NCBI GenBank assembly: GCA_958510825.1
Contig: OY294048.1
Span: forward strand, 25,810,300 to 25,874,299
Length of the DNA: 64,000 bases
Direction of reading: 5' to 3'
Origin: Brachypterus glaber
Lineage: Eukaryota; Arthropoda; Insecta; Coleoptera; Kateretidae
Shown here: positions 43,251 through 55,027 of the stretch, piece by piece
Layout: each line of letters starts with the position of its first letter
How positions within the stretch are numbered: the stretch's first letter is position 1
The notes under the pieces: generated by a model
The model's input: only the letters and a program-made list of their open reading frames with translations
What the model was told of the DNA's origin: nothing
Database searches by the model: none
Position numbers and translations under genes: made by a program

Positions 43251-44008
43251 AAAAAAGAAAAATTACGTATTTATATCAAAATTTGTGCCTAGTAAGTTAA
43301 TTGTCGCAAGGATATTTTTGACAATTTCAATTATTTTTTTTCGCACCCTTAGAGGAAAATATTCCAATAACCAATTACTGACGTACTATAGTCACATATG
43401 GGGCTTCAACATATAAAATAATTAGAAAAATTCCACCAGGCCCAATGGAGAAAATGAAGTTTAAATATGGGTAATTTTTAATAAAACCCAATATTCAAAG
43501 ATTTATAAAAAATTAACCAAGTAAGCTATGAATTTCAAACTTAGAGGTAGAATAGTACTTATGGGTGGGAGTTTGTATAAAAAAAATTGGACCCCTCAAT
43601 TGCCCCCCCTTAAAATTATTAAATGTAAAAATCATTATTTTGACACAATTTTTACTAGATTTTAGAGGTTATTTTTTCAGTGTACACGACAAAAAATTAT
43701 TAAATTTTCATGGTGAAATTTAAAGAGCGTTTTATGCTTAAAACTTTGGTTTTCAACCGAAGTGACTAACTGTTTTAGCGGCTGAGTAATTTGAAACCAA
43801 AGGACATGCTAAAATCGTCAAAAATGACGTGCACCGATGGACCAAAAATGCTGCCAAAACTAAATGAGATTTATTTTGGAAAAAGTATTGGTGTTTTTAA
43901 AGTACCAACATATAAGGTAAGTTATCATTAAAAAATGAGCTGATTTGAAAATGGTCGAGCGACCAATTTGAGAAATTTTGGATCATTTTAAATGGACTGA
44001 CCCTTGGG

Positions 44009-45877
44009 CTTTGGATGTCAAAAAGCTTAAGCTAAGTAAGGCTAACTATCTTAGAGTTGGGGAGTGCGTAAAAATCGGTGATAAAAATAATCGAGTTGCT
44101 ACAAAAAGAAAATAATTGATTTGGGTTGGTGCTGGCAATAAAACGAAAGCTTAATTTTAGATATAAATTGGAAATCTTTAATTTAATCAAATTGTAATAA
44201 AAGATGAAACACATGAGTTAATAAAGTTATACCCAAATTTTTAGAGTGACTATACCCTAAGAGATAGAACCAGCTTTGGTACACCAATGGTTCACACCTG
44301 ACCTATTGCCATAAAATAAAATAATATAACAATAGATGTGGTATACCACAGTCGGTACCTATGTAGGCCAGTCCTACCTATCTTTATCTTTACCTTTACA
44401 CTGATAAAAATAAATCTATATCATAAAGTTTACAAACATATTCGTGTATACCTCTAGGGGTATCTGATATAATAACATGGGTAAACCCCTTTAAAACCGC
44501 AATTTGCTTAAATAAAAATACCTGGATGCCACCCCTTACGAATGGTTCCTTTGGTTATGATACTGGATGAACTCGATGAAACCCTAGGTTGGGACAGCCA
44601 TCTAAAGTCACACTCTAGAATATCGTGGGCAACAAATCTCCAACAATATAAACTACAGATGTCGATCCAAACGTACAGCCACTAGTAAGAACCCTAATAA
44701 GAACAAAATTACCAATTAACCATATATTCATGGTTTTATACGAATACCTAGTTTAAAAGAAAATATAATGAAATACACTTACGCATGTTTAGCGGTTCGA
44801 CTCCATTGCTCCAAACAATTGAAATGCTATACCCCAAAGGATATCCAAAAAATCTAATTAGCATAAATTATTTAGTCCAAACTATATCAAAAATCTACCA
44901 TAATCTACTATGAATGGTTGCTGTTCTATTTGAAAGCCTGTGGATAACAGAAAAATACTCTTTAGTCACTTTACTATAAAGAATAAAGTTTTTCTCTTAC
45001 CGCGTGTTAGAAAACCAATCTTCATAAATCCGCAAAGCGAAAGAATCTGCAATCCATATAACTACTATCGCAGATTCTATTGAAGATAACCATAATCTTA
45101 GTATTAATCCTGACTGTTCAGTTTTTCTACTAATTTTTAACCAAAATCACAATTTGTTACAAAAACATGGCTTCTTACGCGGCTTTCAAACGGAAAAGAA
45201 AGCATTCTTGCCCTAATCGACGGTTAGGAGAAAATGCTCGAATGGCATTGGCGTGACACAAATAATCAAATTAGGTAATTACCAAAATAAACCTATTTTG
45301 CAATTTACCTTCGATAAATATTTTCTAAAGATCAGAAAATATATATTAAAACCCAGCAATCTTCCTAAAGTCCAATTCCCCCCTCGAGAATCAATATTTA
45401 CATGAATAACGGTTAATAAAAATATCCGTTCAATTTCTACTCGTACGCCATTGACTAAAATGCCAGGCTCTTTAACCTAAATAACGCCTCGGCAGAAAGA
45501 GTGAGATAGATACCTCTTATATGAGTTGAAAAAGATACCACATATAGTAAGGCGTACCAATTTAAAACTAAATCCGAAATTCCCTAACTACAAGATGTAA
45601 ATATTAACCTCAACATGTCAAGTATTAGTGCTTTTTGGAGAAATGTAGTCAAAATAATAAGTTATTTAACTGTTGTGTTGGTGAAACCAAACCCAAAATA
45701 CCGCAAAATCATAATGTATTGATATCACTTTATCACTCTACGAAATACCCAACAAAAATATAGAAATTCTACTAAAAACCCACAGTAAGTAATTTGTTAC
45801 TATAAACCTATGTTTATTTTATTAATTAAATAACTATTTACTACCTAATTATCGTAGCCAATTTTAAATCCGTGACA
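44009..45877 (-). repeat. Element B 5' LTR (right copy), truncated at inner end
   Basis: It begins at GGGCTTTGGATGTC (44009), lacking the final 40 bp seen in the left copy, and ends CCGTGACA (45877) before GATT. It carries a short stretch near 44905-44935 (ATGAATGGTTGCTGTTC) absent from the left copy. Confidence 0.83.
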
Positions 45878-45881
45878 GATT

Positions 45882-47464
45882 ATAGGCCCCCTTGCTACAT
45901 ACGCCATTTTAATAAGAATTTTGTGGTTGATTAAGGATTATTTGGTAAGTCAAAGTTATACCAATAATTTATGTTATCTAATAGGTTGTGTTTTCTTTAA
46001 TTTTAGTTATTTGTTGTTGGAAGATTTTGAGTATTTTTCCAGTGATGTTAGTTTGGCCTTTTTGGTACTTTAATGAGTAGTACAGATCTCTGATAAGATA
46101 AAGCTGTTGCAGTAATTTAGTTTATCTAATTAGTTGTATCATACATTCTATTATTTTAGTGAAATATTAAGGCAGAAAATCGAATATTTACGTACATAGC
46201 TGTTTACGCCTTATTGGTACTTTTTGTTGTAAAGTACGAATCTTTTGCTGAAAATAATGTATTTTATATTAATACATTTGGAGTGGGATCATTTTTGGGA
46301 TAAGAAGCCACTAAATGTGGTAAGTGCTATTTTAGTTTTTATAAAAAATAAATTGGCTATAATATATTATATTCTTTAGGCTACCAATGCTGGGCACAGT
46401 TTAGCCAATGCTGGGTACAATTTGTAGCCCGATCTATGGTTTAATTTTGGAGCTAGCTGCAATTTCAGTTATATGGGTAATCCTTACAATTTTTAAAGAT
46501 TTAGTATATGGGTATTTTTATGAATAATTTTGGAGTACAGAATAATTTTGGTGAATAATTTTAACCGTAGTATCTATGTTATATTTTTGCGCATTCTTAA
46601 TATTTGATTTTACATATATTTTACATACATGAAATACTTATTTACATAATGTACATAATTTTGTAAAGTGAAAATTAGATCTAATTGTCGCTATAGTTTT
46701 AGTTATTTTTAATATCGAATTTAAATAACGCCTTAGCGTGGTACTTACTTATTTTATTAGCGTGGTACTTAAATATAGTCAAATATTAGGGTAGTCCTAA
46801 AATCATACCAAACATTAGAGTGGTACAAAATCATATCACACATTAGTGTGGTAAATAATATAATAATATTAGGGTGGTTCTTAAATATTATTTTGGATAG
46901 TAAATCAACGTATTTGATGCCAGATAAATATATTTGGGATTATTCAGTAGTATTTCATAATTTTATATTTCTATTTTTTTTTGTAATATATTTAATTTAA
47001 GTTATTTGAGCCTAGTTTAATTATTTTACTTTTGAGGCTTTAGGGAAATTTTGCAATTTAACCTTGGACCTTAAATATTTTGAATATCTTTTGGGAGATA
47101 AATTGCATGGCGCCCAGGTAAGAACATCATTTTATTTTATTAGCAACACTTTTATAAATACAACCCCTCCCTTCTCCATTGAGCTAGACCAGGTCCTTAA
47201 GCCTCTTAAGGTAAATCGTAGGCTTCTGTTTACATCTGCAGTATATAGTATCTTAAATACACTACTATCCGAAATTAGAAACCAATCCGAAATTAGGCGT
47301 CTTTCCTATATCTTAGAAACGCGACTTAAGCGCGGCCAAACCACCTGACTTTTACTAGGTCCGTTTCTTCCCATTTTCGACCGTAAATATTATTTTCGTT
47401 GGTGAAAAGTAAGCAATAATAAATATACAAACAGGGAAACGTCATCAAGTTTAAGTTTCTAACC
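45882..47464. other. Leader-like region with GGTGGTAC repeats; possible element remnant
   Basis: No confirmed gene. At 46735-46885 short units with TTAGCGTGGTAC / TTAGGGTGGT / TTAGAGTGGTACAAAATCAT repeat. They resemble the GGTGGTCTATAAAA and GGTGGTATAAAA motifs in the leaders of elements C and F, so this may be a leader remnant of a related element. A 94-codon frame at 47064-47348 (plus) has no recognisable domain. Confidence 0.4.
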
Positions 47465-47790
47465 TCACATCCTCTCTATAGCCTTTGCTGCATATCTTAC
47501 GTATGGCTTTACGTTGTAAAACGAAAATTCGTTTAATATGGCAGGAGGCCCCCAGCTGAGAATAGAGTATATCATATTCGACACAACAAGAGAATAATAG
47601 GCTGTAATTATAATATCTTTAGGAACCAGATTGATCAAATTACGTAAAATGAATATATTTTTTGAGATTTTTTTAAAAATAAAGTTTACATAGGACTCCC
47701 AGCTGAGTCCAGGGTCCAAAAAAAAAGTCCAAGAAACCTTACACATCAGGATTTTCATGTTTTACGGTGCGTAAATAGAATTTTCTGCGT
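47465..47790 (-). pseudogene. Non-LTR retrotransposon RT fragment
   Basis: A 97-codon minus-strand frame carries LDPGLSWESYVNFIFKKISK, followed by the segment VPKDIIITAYYSLVVSN and ILSWG. This is the conserved block after the catalytic domain in jockey-like LINE RTs. The catalytic box, endonuclease and 3' end are absent, so it is a short fragment. Flanks show no target duplication. Confidence 0.75.
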
Positions 47791-47866
47791 TTAAATTTAG
47801 ACTACGCTGTATATGTTTTTTATTACTGTAATTTTATAAGTTTATTTTCTGAAGAAGGTTCTACAA

Positions 47867-49320
47867 TGTAACGATTAAAAAGACTTCCTACTCTTTTTTA
47901 CCGTCACAAAGTAATTTCAATTAATATTACTGATTAATTTCAATTCTTTTCTCATGTTTATTTAGTTGCATAACCTAAGTCTCATATTATTTCAATATTT
48001 CGTTACTTGAGTTTAGGCAACTTATGATACATGAACTTGTTTTGTTGGTTGCAAACACTTTGAAATTCCAAGGGAATTTGGTTTTGTTTCGTTGGGAACA
48101 CTGAAATATGCTTCTGTCATCTCCATTCAAGGCGACAAGTCATTTCTGATGTCGATTGAAATAAATCGAATAATATTAAGATCATCCATCATGATTTTAT
48201 CTGAATAAGTAGTTTAAAGTTAACCGCAAGGTTTTGTTGATGTTTTACAAATAGTATCTATGTCGAATCTTTATTCATGGTGAGTAAATTAAATATTTAT
48301 CTTAGTGTTACAAAGACACGTGGAAAACAAATCTTTATTTTGTTTTTTCTTATTCTAGTTTCTGTTTAGAAGAATGAATCTATATAATATATTGTCTGGA
48401 GGCTTCAGTTATTAAACTGGGTAAGATATTCATTTATTTTCATATAAATTATGGTTTTGATAACCTCACTTTTTGGAAAGATGCTAATTACTGCTTTATT
48501 TCTCAATAGAGCCTTTCTCTGCCAGAGTCCTTAAATATAGGATCTCTTTCCAAACCTACCTTTGAAGCTTTTGGTGCAATACTGCTTATTCCTGTCAGTT
48601 TTCTGGAATAATCTAGGATGTTGTTCATTTGACCCAATGTGGGTACACAGAAGTTTCCCGTTTGTGACTAGGCAGTCCCAAATGCCTGTTTGATTATCTA
48701 CGTACCATCATAAACCTGCTAGGAGCCAAGTCAGCTAAGTACCACTTATCATCAAAATGATTTCGTTAACTTTTATTACTTTTAAATATTTTTTTTTCTA
48801 ATATCTCCTTCAGAGATATCTTATTCATTTTAAATGCTTAACAGAATATCTGTGAACCTACTTACTAGTAAGACGGTGTGACAATAAGTCATTTTAATTA
48901 ATCTATTTTGTGTAAATAAATATATATCGTATCGAGGAAGTGTTTACAATGAAAATTTATTTTTCTTATATATTAAAAGATCTGTCATATTTTTGTCTTT
49001 TAATTTATTTATTTCAGGTTTCTTAAAATAAAAATATTTAACACCTAAATCTAGCTCAAATAGTTAGATGCATAAAAGCTTGGTTTGAAACAGCCAAAGC
49101 TTGAGCTAGTTGGCGCCCTCTACCGGGAAACCCAGAAATAATCTCTCTTAAATCTAAATTAGTAATGTGTATCCAATAATTCAAAACATAGAGAGACTAT
49201 GACCCAGACCCAGGTGCTCTACCGAACCTTGCCATAACCCATACTGAGTGTCATAGCCTATTTTCTGTTTTTATTAGTTTAGGAACGAGAATAGCCATAA
49301 CAGTTCGAAAGTCTGTTACA
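47867..49320 (+). repeat. Element F 5' LTR
   Basis: 1,454 bp. It matches the 3' LTR on both sides of the Tc1 insertion (57474-58500 and 62339-62753, together 1,442 bp) with few differences. Confidence 0.92.
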
Positions 49321-49324
49321 GAAA

Positions 49325-49341
49325 TGGCGCATCAACTTGTG
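49325..49341 (+). other. Element F primer binding site
   Basis: TGGCGCATCAACTTGTG follows the LTR after GAAA, parallel to AAAA-TGGCGC in element C. The tRNA is not identified. Confidence 0.6.
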
Positions 49342-49952
49342 TGGTTTTTGTTTGTAATTATCTTGTAAATTGCAAAATTTACCCTTTATTTTTAAAAATC
49401 TCTCTAGCCTCTAGCCAGGTATAACAACAAAAAAAAATTTTTTTTGGATACACAGTACAAATTTTAGTTGTGAATATTTCCTCGACTTTATAAAGATTTT
49501 CTATTTGTTTACACAATAATTTATCTTTCATAAAATATTTTTAAATATCTCAGTAGGTACTTGATTTTTACAAAACATTTTCCAAAATATTTTTAAGCAA
49601 GGCTTGATTAGAAATTTTGGGTGTGGTGTGCATATATTTTTCATTCGTGAAACAAAATTTCCCTGATTTTTCCTCCCTTGTTGACATTAGGCTTTTATTA
49701 GTGTGGAAGGAAAACATTTTTTTTTCTCTTTTCATTTTTTATAAAAAATAACTCGATGACTCTTTGAGAACTCAACTCGACTTTTTAATTTTTTCCTTGG
49801 TCTAAAATTAAACCTAAAGAAAAAATCCATTTTTCTTTTTTCTTAACCATTGGTGTGGTACAAAAAATTAAATTTTTTGAAAATTTTATTTTTGTTCCTT
49901 TTTAATAAAAAAGTTTTGTGTTTTTTTTCTATTTTTTAACTTAAATATTTTC

Positions 49953-50029
<77 letters not shown>

Positions 50030-50150
50030 CTTCCATAATTAAAAATAAAGGTCTGGTTTTGGTTAAACATTAGGGTGGTATAAAATTTTTTTAGTCCCTT
50101 GAATAATTTTAATTTTTTTTTTTGAACTTGCTTGTATCTAATTAAATAAA
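49342..50150 (+). other. Element F leader with (TA)n tract
   Basis: Non-coding, AT-rich. A (TA)n microsatellite follows an A-run at about 49953-50027. A single TTAGGGTGGTATAAAA near 50070 recalls the leader repeats of element C. Confidence 0.7.
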
Positions 50151-50618
50151 ATGGCGGTGTATTATAAAATAAAATATTTACTTCTTGAAGAGGTTGAATA
50201 TGAAATGAGGATAAGGCAGGTCCCCCCTTCAAAAAAGAAAAATGTCGCTGAAAAAAAGGAAATATTGACCATGCTTATGGATACTTTTGACCCAAAAAAT
50301 ATTTTGGATCACGAATTTGATTTTGAAAAAGAAAAAGTAATTATTTCCAAAGCAGTGGGCAAAATTTCTGAAATGATTTCAGAATTTGAAGGAGACGTGT
50401 CGGATTCTCAATTCAAACGTATATTCACTAAACTTCGTCATTATACTGACCGAGTGAAAAGAATGATGACGGAGGCAGATAAACCTGAACAAGAGGAATA
50501 TCGAGTAGACACACTGAATGATTTAATTAGTTTAAGTGCTGATTTACATAGAAAATCTCAAAGTATAAATGTTTTTACTTTCGATGTACCTGTCACTAAA
50601 TACCTCTCAATTAGATAA
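50151..50618 (+). pseudogene. Element F gag N-terminus, rest deleted
   Basis: ATG at 50151 opens 155 codons. The N-terminal SAP-like stretch (LLLEEVEYEMRIRQVPPSKK) parallels element C and other insect Gypsy Gags. The rest is charged and helical (EKEKVIISKAVGKISEMISE). The frame stops at 50618, and RT sequence begins within about 60 bp, so capsid, zinc knuckles and protease have been lost by deletion. Element C shows the expected full order. The retained part could still be translated but not form particles by itself. Confidence 0.75.
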
Positions 50619-50624
50619 TACTTC

Positions 50625-51960
50625 ATGTATCATGCTTGTAGTAGTCAAAATTCATATAAGTCATATAATATTCATAAATTAGGAATTACATTTGATGGTG
50701 AAAATACTGAATTAGACAAAATGTTAAAAATGGATGTAGTCGAACCGTCTAGATCGCCCTATAATTCTAGGGTCTTTTTAATTAAAAAGCGTAATGGCGA
50801 TTATCGGTTTATTTTTGATGGCAGAGATTTGAATAAGATTACAATTCCTAATAGATATCCATTACAGAATGTAGATCGTATTTTAAAAACATTAAAGAGA
50901 AAACCCAAGTTTATGAGCTCTATAGACCTTAAGTCGGCTTTTTGGCAAATAGCCCTAGATGAACATTCTATGGATAAATGTGCTTTTACTGTCCCTGGCC
51001 GTGGTCAATTTAGGTTCAAGGTTCTCCCATTTGGGCTCTCAAATGCAGCGCAAATGATGCAATCTTTAATGGACCAGATCTTTGGAAGTGCCCTAGAGCC
51101 CTATATTTTTGTATATCTTGACGATATAATAATCGTGTCTGAAATTTTTGAGCAACATATTGAGTTATTAAAAATAGTTCTTGAAAAATTAAGAGATGCA
51201 AATTTAACTATCAATTTAGATAAATGTTGTTCCTTTAGAAATAAACTAAACTATCTCGGTTTCATTCTTGATTCTGAAGGTCTACGTTGTGATCCCAGCA
51301 AGATTACAGCCATGCTTAACTATCCTTTACCTCGTACCTTCACAGAAATTAAACGTTTTGTAGGATTAACTTCATATTATCGACGTTTTGTCAAGGACTT
51401 TTCAGGTTTAATATCTCCCTTAAATGATCTTATTAAAGGACATAAAAAAGGACAAAAAATAACTATGACTGAAAAAGGCAAAGCCGCCTTTGAAAAGTTA
51501 AAAGAATGTTTAGTAACAGCTCCGGTTTTAGTTACACCAGATTTTAACCGTAGTTTTATTGTACAATGATATTCTTCGGACGTAGCCGTAGCTTCGTGTC
51601 TTTTACAAAAGCAGGACAACGTTGATAAAATTATATGTTATGCTAGTCGAAGTCTTTCTAATAGAGAGAGGCGTGTATACACTACAACCGAGAAAGAACT
51701 TTGTGCAATAATTTTTGGTTTTGAAACATTTAGGGGATATATTGAAGCTTGTCCTTATCCTATTCAAGTTATCACGGATCATAAAAGTTTGTTATGGATT
51801 AATAATATGAAGGATCCAGTAGGTAGACTTTGTAGATGGGCTATGAAGCTTAGGCAACATAACTTTGAAGTCGTGCACAGGCTCGGTCGTTTAAATATTT
51901 TACCCGATAGCCTTATACGTACTAATAATGCTGAAAGCAAAAAATCCGATCAGTTTATTG
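50625..51960 (+). pseudogene. Element F reverse transcriptase and RNase H, one internal stop
   Basis: The RT is largely intact: ELDKMLKMDVVEPSRSPY, YRFIFDGRDLNKITIPNRYP, MSSIDLKSAFWQIALDE (first catalytic Asp, about 50916-50966), FGLSNAAQMMQSLMDQ, and YLDD at 51114-51125, thumb RFVGLTSYYRRFV (about 51352-51390). A TGA at 51567-51569 interrupts the start of RNase H. The same frame continues with TTEKELCAIIFGFETFRGY, ITDHKSLLWINNMKD and NILPDSLIRT. Only the deletion at its 5' edge and this stop mar the region. Confidence 0.88.
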
Positions 51961-53246
51961 AAGTTTTATCTTATAAAAATAACAAAAACGTTGCTAGTGT
52001 GAAATATCCTAATAAAAGTGTAAATGAGATCACATCTAATAAACTCTTTGTTAACAAAGAGCCTTTGCAAAATGCATTTCCTTATATTTGTGAAAATCCA
52101 AATTTCACAGGCATTAAAAGTGCTTTTGTTACCAACGAGCTTATAACTGCGTCAGAAAGTGACATTAAAAATATAACTTCTGATAATTTTGAACAAAAAT
52201 TTCTTAAATTAACTAGTTCCTATAAAATAAATAGACTTAAACCTTGTAATGTGGAAAATAAAAGTTCCCCGGAGACAAAATGTCTTGATAAAAACGTATT
52301 GTTTCATGTTGATGCTGTCGATAATATAAACTCATTCAAAATTAATGAAGATAATTTAGACACTTGGTATATTAATCTTAGAGAAAAAATCAAACAAAAT
52401 CTTGAGAAATATCAACTATTTATGATAAGTGAAAATAATTTAATTTATAAATTCGTTTCAAAAAATACAATTTTACCCGCTAATATTTCTGAATGGAAAT
52501 TATTAGTACCTTTAGCGCAAAGAGATAATGTCTTTACTTTTTGTCACTCAACCCCATTGGCAGGACATTTTGGTTTTTATAAAACATATAATCGAGTTGT
52601 AGAAGAATTTTATTGGCCAAAAATGAGAAAATTAGTACTTAAATTTGTCAAAGCTTGTGAAACTTGTCAGTCACAAAAAATGCCTAACTACACTAAATTT
52701 GGAAGAATGGGACAACAAAAGAAAATAGAGTTTCCATTTGAAACAATTTGTATAGATTTATGTGGCTCGTATGTTACCAGTTCTCAAGGACATAAATATC
52801 TTCTAGTAATATCTGATTATTTTTCAAAAGTTGTCTTGACAAAGCCATTACGTAATGCTACTGGTAATAGTGTTGTAAAATTCCTAGAAAATAATGTATT
52901 TTTAATGTTTGGTTGCCCGTCAACTATTATTTTCGATAACGGTACTACCTTTACCTGTAATGAATTCAGAAATTTAGCTAAAAAATATAAAACCAGAATA
53001 TTTTTCTTACCCCGTTACTACCCAGAAAATAACCAGGTAGAACGCGTAAATAAAACAATTGGCACTTGCATTAGAAGTTTTGTAGGTGTGACGGTTAAAA
53101 CGTCACGGGTTATTTGTTTTTGGAAACCCTTTTTTGGAAATAATCTTTTTGACACTACGATAAACCATTTTGTCAATAAAGGCAAAAATTTAGCTATAAG
53201 ATTAATTATATTAATTACCTTTGGTTATAGTCTCAAGAGTTATTAA
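51961..53246 (+). pseudogene. Element F linker and integrase, cut by solo LTR G
   Basis: A linker of about 120 residues, rich in Asn, Lys and Ser and without a known domain (51961-52350), precedes the integrase and is much longer than in element C. The zinc module is LAGHFGFYKTYNRV ... ACETCQSQK (about 52555-52680). The core shows TICIDLCGSYVTSSQG (about 52746-52790), IIFDNGTTF (about 52927-52950) and PENNQVERVNK (about 53020-53053), so D, D and E are all present in one frame. Coding ends at 53086, where element G starts; residues after it (to 53246) are read from the LTR. It resumes at 55028. Confidence 0.87.
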
Positions 53247-55023
53247 CTTCTACATTAGTTATCTATTTCCAGACTGACTGACTTTTATTATTATGTATTT
53301 CTACCGGATATGTTCTGTGTTGACATTAAATTGTTGGTTAGGAATACCGAACAGATTGAAAATTCCATATTTTTTATTCACCACTAGTTTTACAATTAAA
53401 CAATAATAATTCCATATTTGGTGTACTGATACAACTTATAAATAATCCATAAGTAACAATAAATAATTTTGACAATAAAATATCGGTTCTTTAGAACTAT
53501 TTGGATAATACGCCACAATAGTTCTGTCAAGTTTTACAATTAATTTTTAACCAATTAAATAATTATCATTTTGATTTTACACTTTTCATAAACAATAGTA
53601 ATCTATGATCTATATTTTAAATAAAACATGCAATTTCATTGAATTACAAAGTCTTATGCAGTAGATCTAAAGACTCGGTCATGCGCAATGAGCCTTTACT
53701 GAAACAAGGGCGTGGTGGCGTCAGTCATCTTTCTTTCTGATATTTCTGCCATAGAAGGCACTTGTGTGTTTCATTTTGAGAAAACGATCGAATTGATTTC
53801 GGTAAGTTAATCAAATTATTATAAACTAGTGTGTATACTTATTTAGTTTTTTCTTTTATTTAAAGGTCGTTTTCTACCGGACTAGTTTTCTACCGGACTA
53901 GTTTTCTACTAGAATCATTTTCTACCAAACTTCTGTCTTAGATGGTCTATTAATTTTTTGTGCAAGCATGTTTTTTTGATATGAGTTTACGCACGTGTGA
54001 TAATTGACCCAAGTTTTATATCCATTTTACTACGGTTGATTATGGGCTTTTACTACTAGTTTTCTACGAGTTTATTGCTCCAATTTTAAACTATGGTCTA
54101 CGCTTTAGGCTTTTTAAAGCTGACGATAAGGGAACCCAAGATGGCCGCCATGATGGATAAACTGTGAATTTTAGTATTTAAATTTCAATATTTTAAATTT
54201 AATATTTCCCTCCTGGTGCTGATTACGTATCAAATTTCGAGTTTTTTGGAACCAACTTTACCTTCTGGACCTCCGGACACATTCCTGGCAGGAGTATATG
54301 AATCTCCGAACATGTGGTTGAACATTTCTCCGGATAGCAAAAAGTTTGGATCCAAGATAAGTACTTTTTATTTTATTTCCTTATGAAGGAAAATGTACGT
54401 ACCGATTTTTGAAATGTGTAACCAAATTTATTAATTATATTTCCACCGTTTTGTATTCACAAAAGGTATTCTGTCATATTTTGACCTTTTGTATTCACAA
54501 AAGGTATTCTGTCATATTTATTTTTTTATTAATTCCATTAAATTTATTAATCACATTTTACCTGTTTAAATGCTTGAACCTTAAACATTTTTTATTTTTC
54601 AGATTTCCCCTTTTTATTAATTATATTTAATTAATATTTAAATAACCCCTTTTTCTAGTGCATAGAAACAAAGGTAAATATTCCACTTTTTTTGTTTATT
54701 ATATCTAAATAAAATCATGGTTAATTTATCATAAATAAAGCCCACGAACCTACATGACCCCTCTTTCTTGCTGCGTAACCTATTAGCTAGTCGGTGAAAG
54801 CACGTTTATAAGGAACTGAGGTAACTTAACCTTTTGTTCTAGCTTAACATCAGGGCTAGAATAGAAAGGCACCCATTAAGGCACTTGACTCCGTGTTTTT
54901 TTGTATTTGACGGAGGCAAGTGGCCCATTTCATCCCCTCTATCCCTAACTCGTTTAACTGTTGCAAGTGAGCTCTTTCTCTCTGTAATCAGTTTACACAG
55001 TTACCTTTCTTTTAATCGTCGCA
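53087..55023 (+). mobile_element. Element G: solo LTR in element F integrase
   Basis: 1,937 bp, TGTGACGGTTAA to AATCGTCGCA (TG...CA ends with inverted TGTGACG/CGTCGCA), bounded by TAGG (53083-53086 and 55024-55027). Leaving out the insert and one TAGG, the integrase frame of F runs on. No coding domain was found inside, so it is read as a Gypsy-type solo LTR; orientation is not certain. It contains repeats of TTTTCTACCGGACTAG (53870-53930) and a doubled 38-bp unit (about 54448-54520). Confidence 0.82.
54442..54522 (+). repeat. 38-bp tandem duplication in element G
   Basis: TTTTGTATTCACAAAAGGTA followed by TTCTGTCATATTT occurs twice in direct succession. Confidence 0.8.
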
Positions 55024-55027
55024 TAGG

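Larger units (their letters stand above)
41941..44008. other. Unrecognised sequence replacing element B gag and primer site
   Basis: About 2.07 kb between the broken protease start and the truncated 5' LTR. It has an (AT)n tract (about 42142-42196) and a 157-bp tandem duplication (about 42935-43250), otherwise AT-rich sequence. Frames such as 42263-42535 and 42904-43416 have no recognisable domain and follow the low-complexity DNA. It is either a foreign insertion with deletion or decayed element DNA. Confidence 0.55.
18157..45877 (-). mobile_element. Element B: Gypsy retrotransposon split by nested insertions
   Basis: Two copies of a roughly 1.9-2.0-kb LTR flank this block. The outer ends read TGTCACCCC (18157) and CCGTGACA (ending 45877), giving TGTCAC...GTGACA termini, with a 4-bp GATT target duplication (18153-18156 and 45878-45881). 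On the minus strand the order is 5' LTR (right), protease/RT (41940-40761), then RNase H/integrase (22592-20248), then 3' LTR (left). Element C occupies 22593-40760. Gag and the primer site are missing, replaced by unrelated sequence at 41941-44008. Native B sequence is only about 7.5 kb of the 27.7-kb span. Confidence 0.87.

Noticed and set aside
42263..43416. Small genes in the region replacing element B gag
   Set aside because: Frames follow AT-rich and tandemly duplicated DNA and show no conserved motif.
47064..47348. Small plus-strand gene of 94 codons
   Set aside because: No domain recognised; it may be a decayed element fragment but nothing supports a specific call.
54885..55027. A new start for the integrase tail at 54885
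   Set aside because: These codons lie in solo LTR G; the integrase sequence begins only after the TAGG at 55024-55027.
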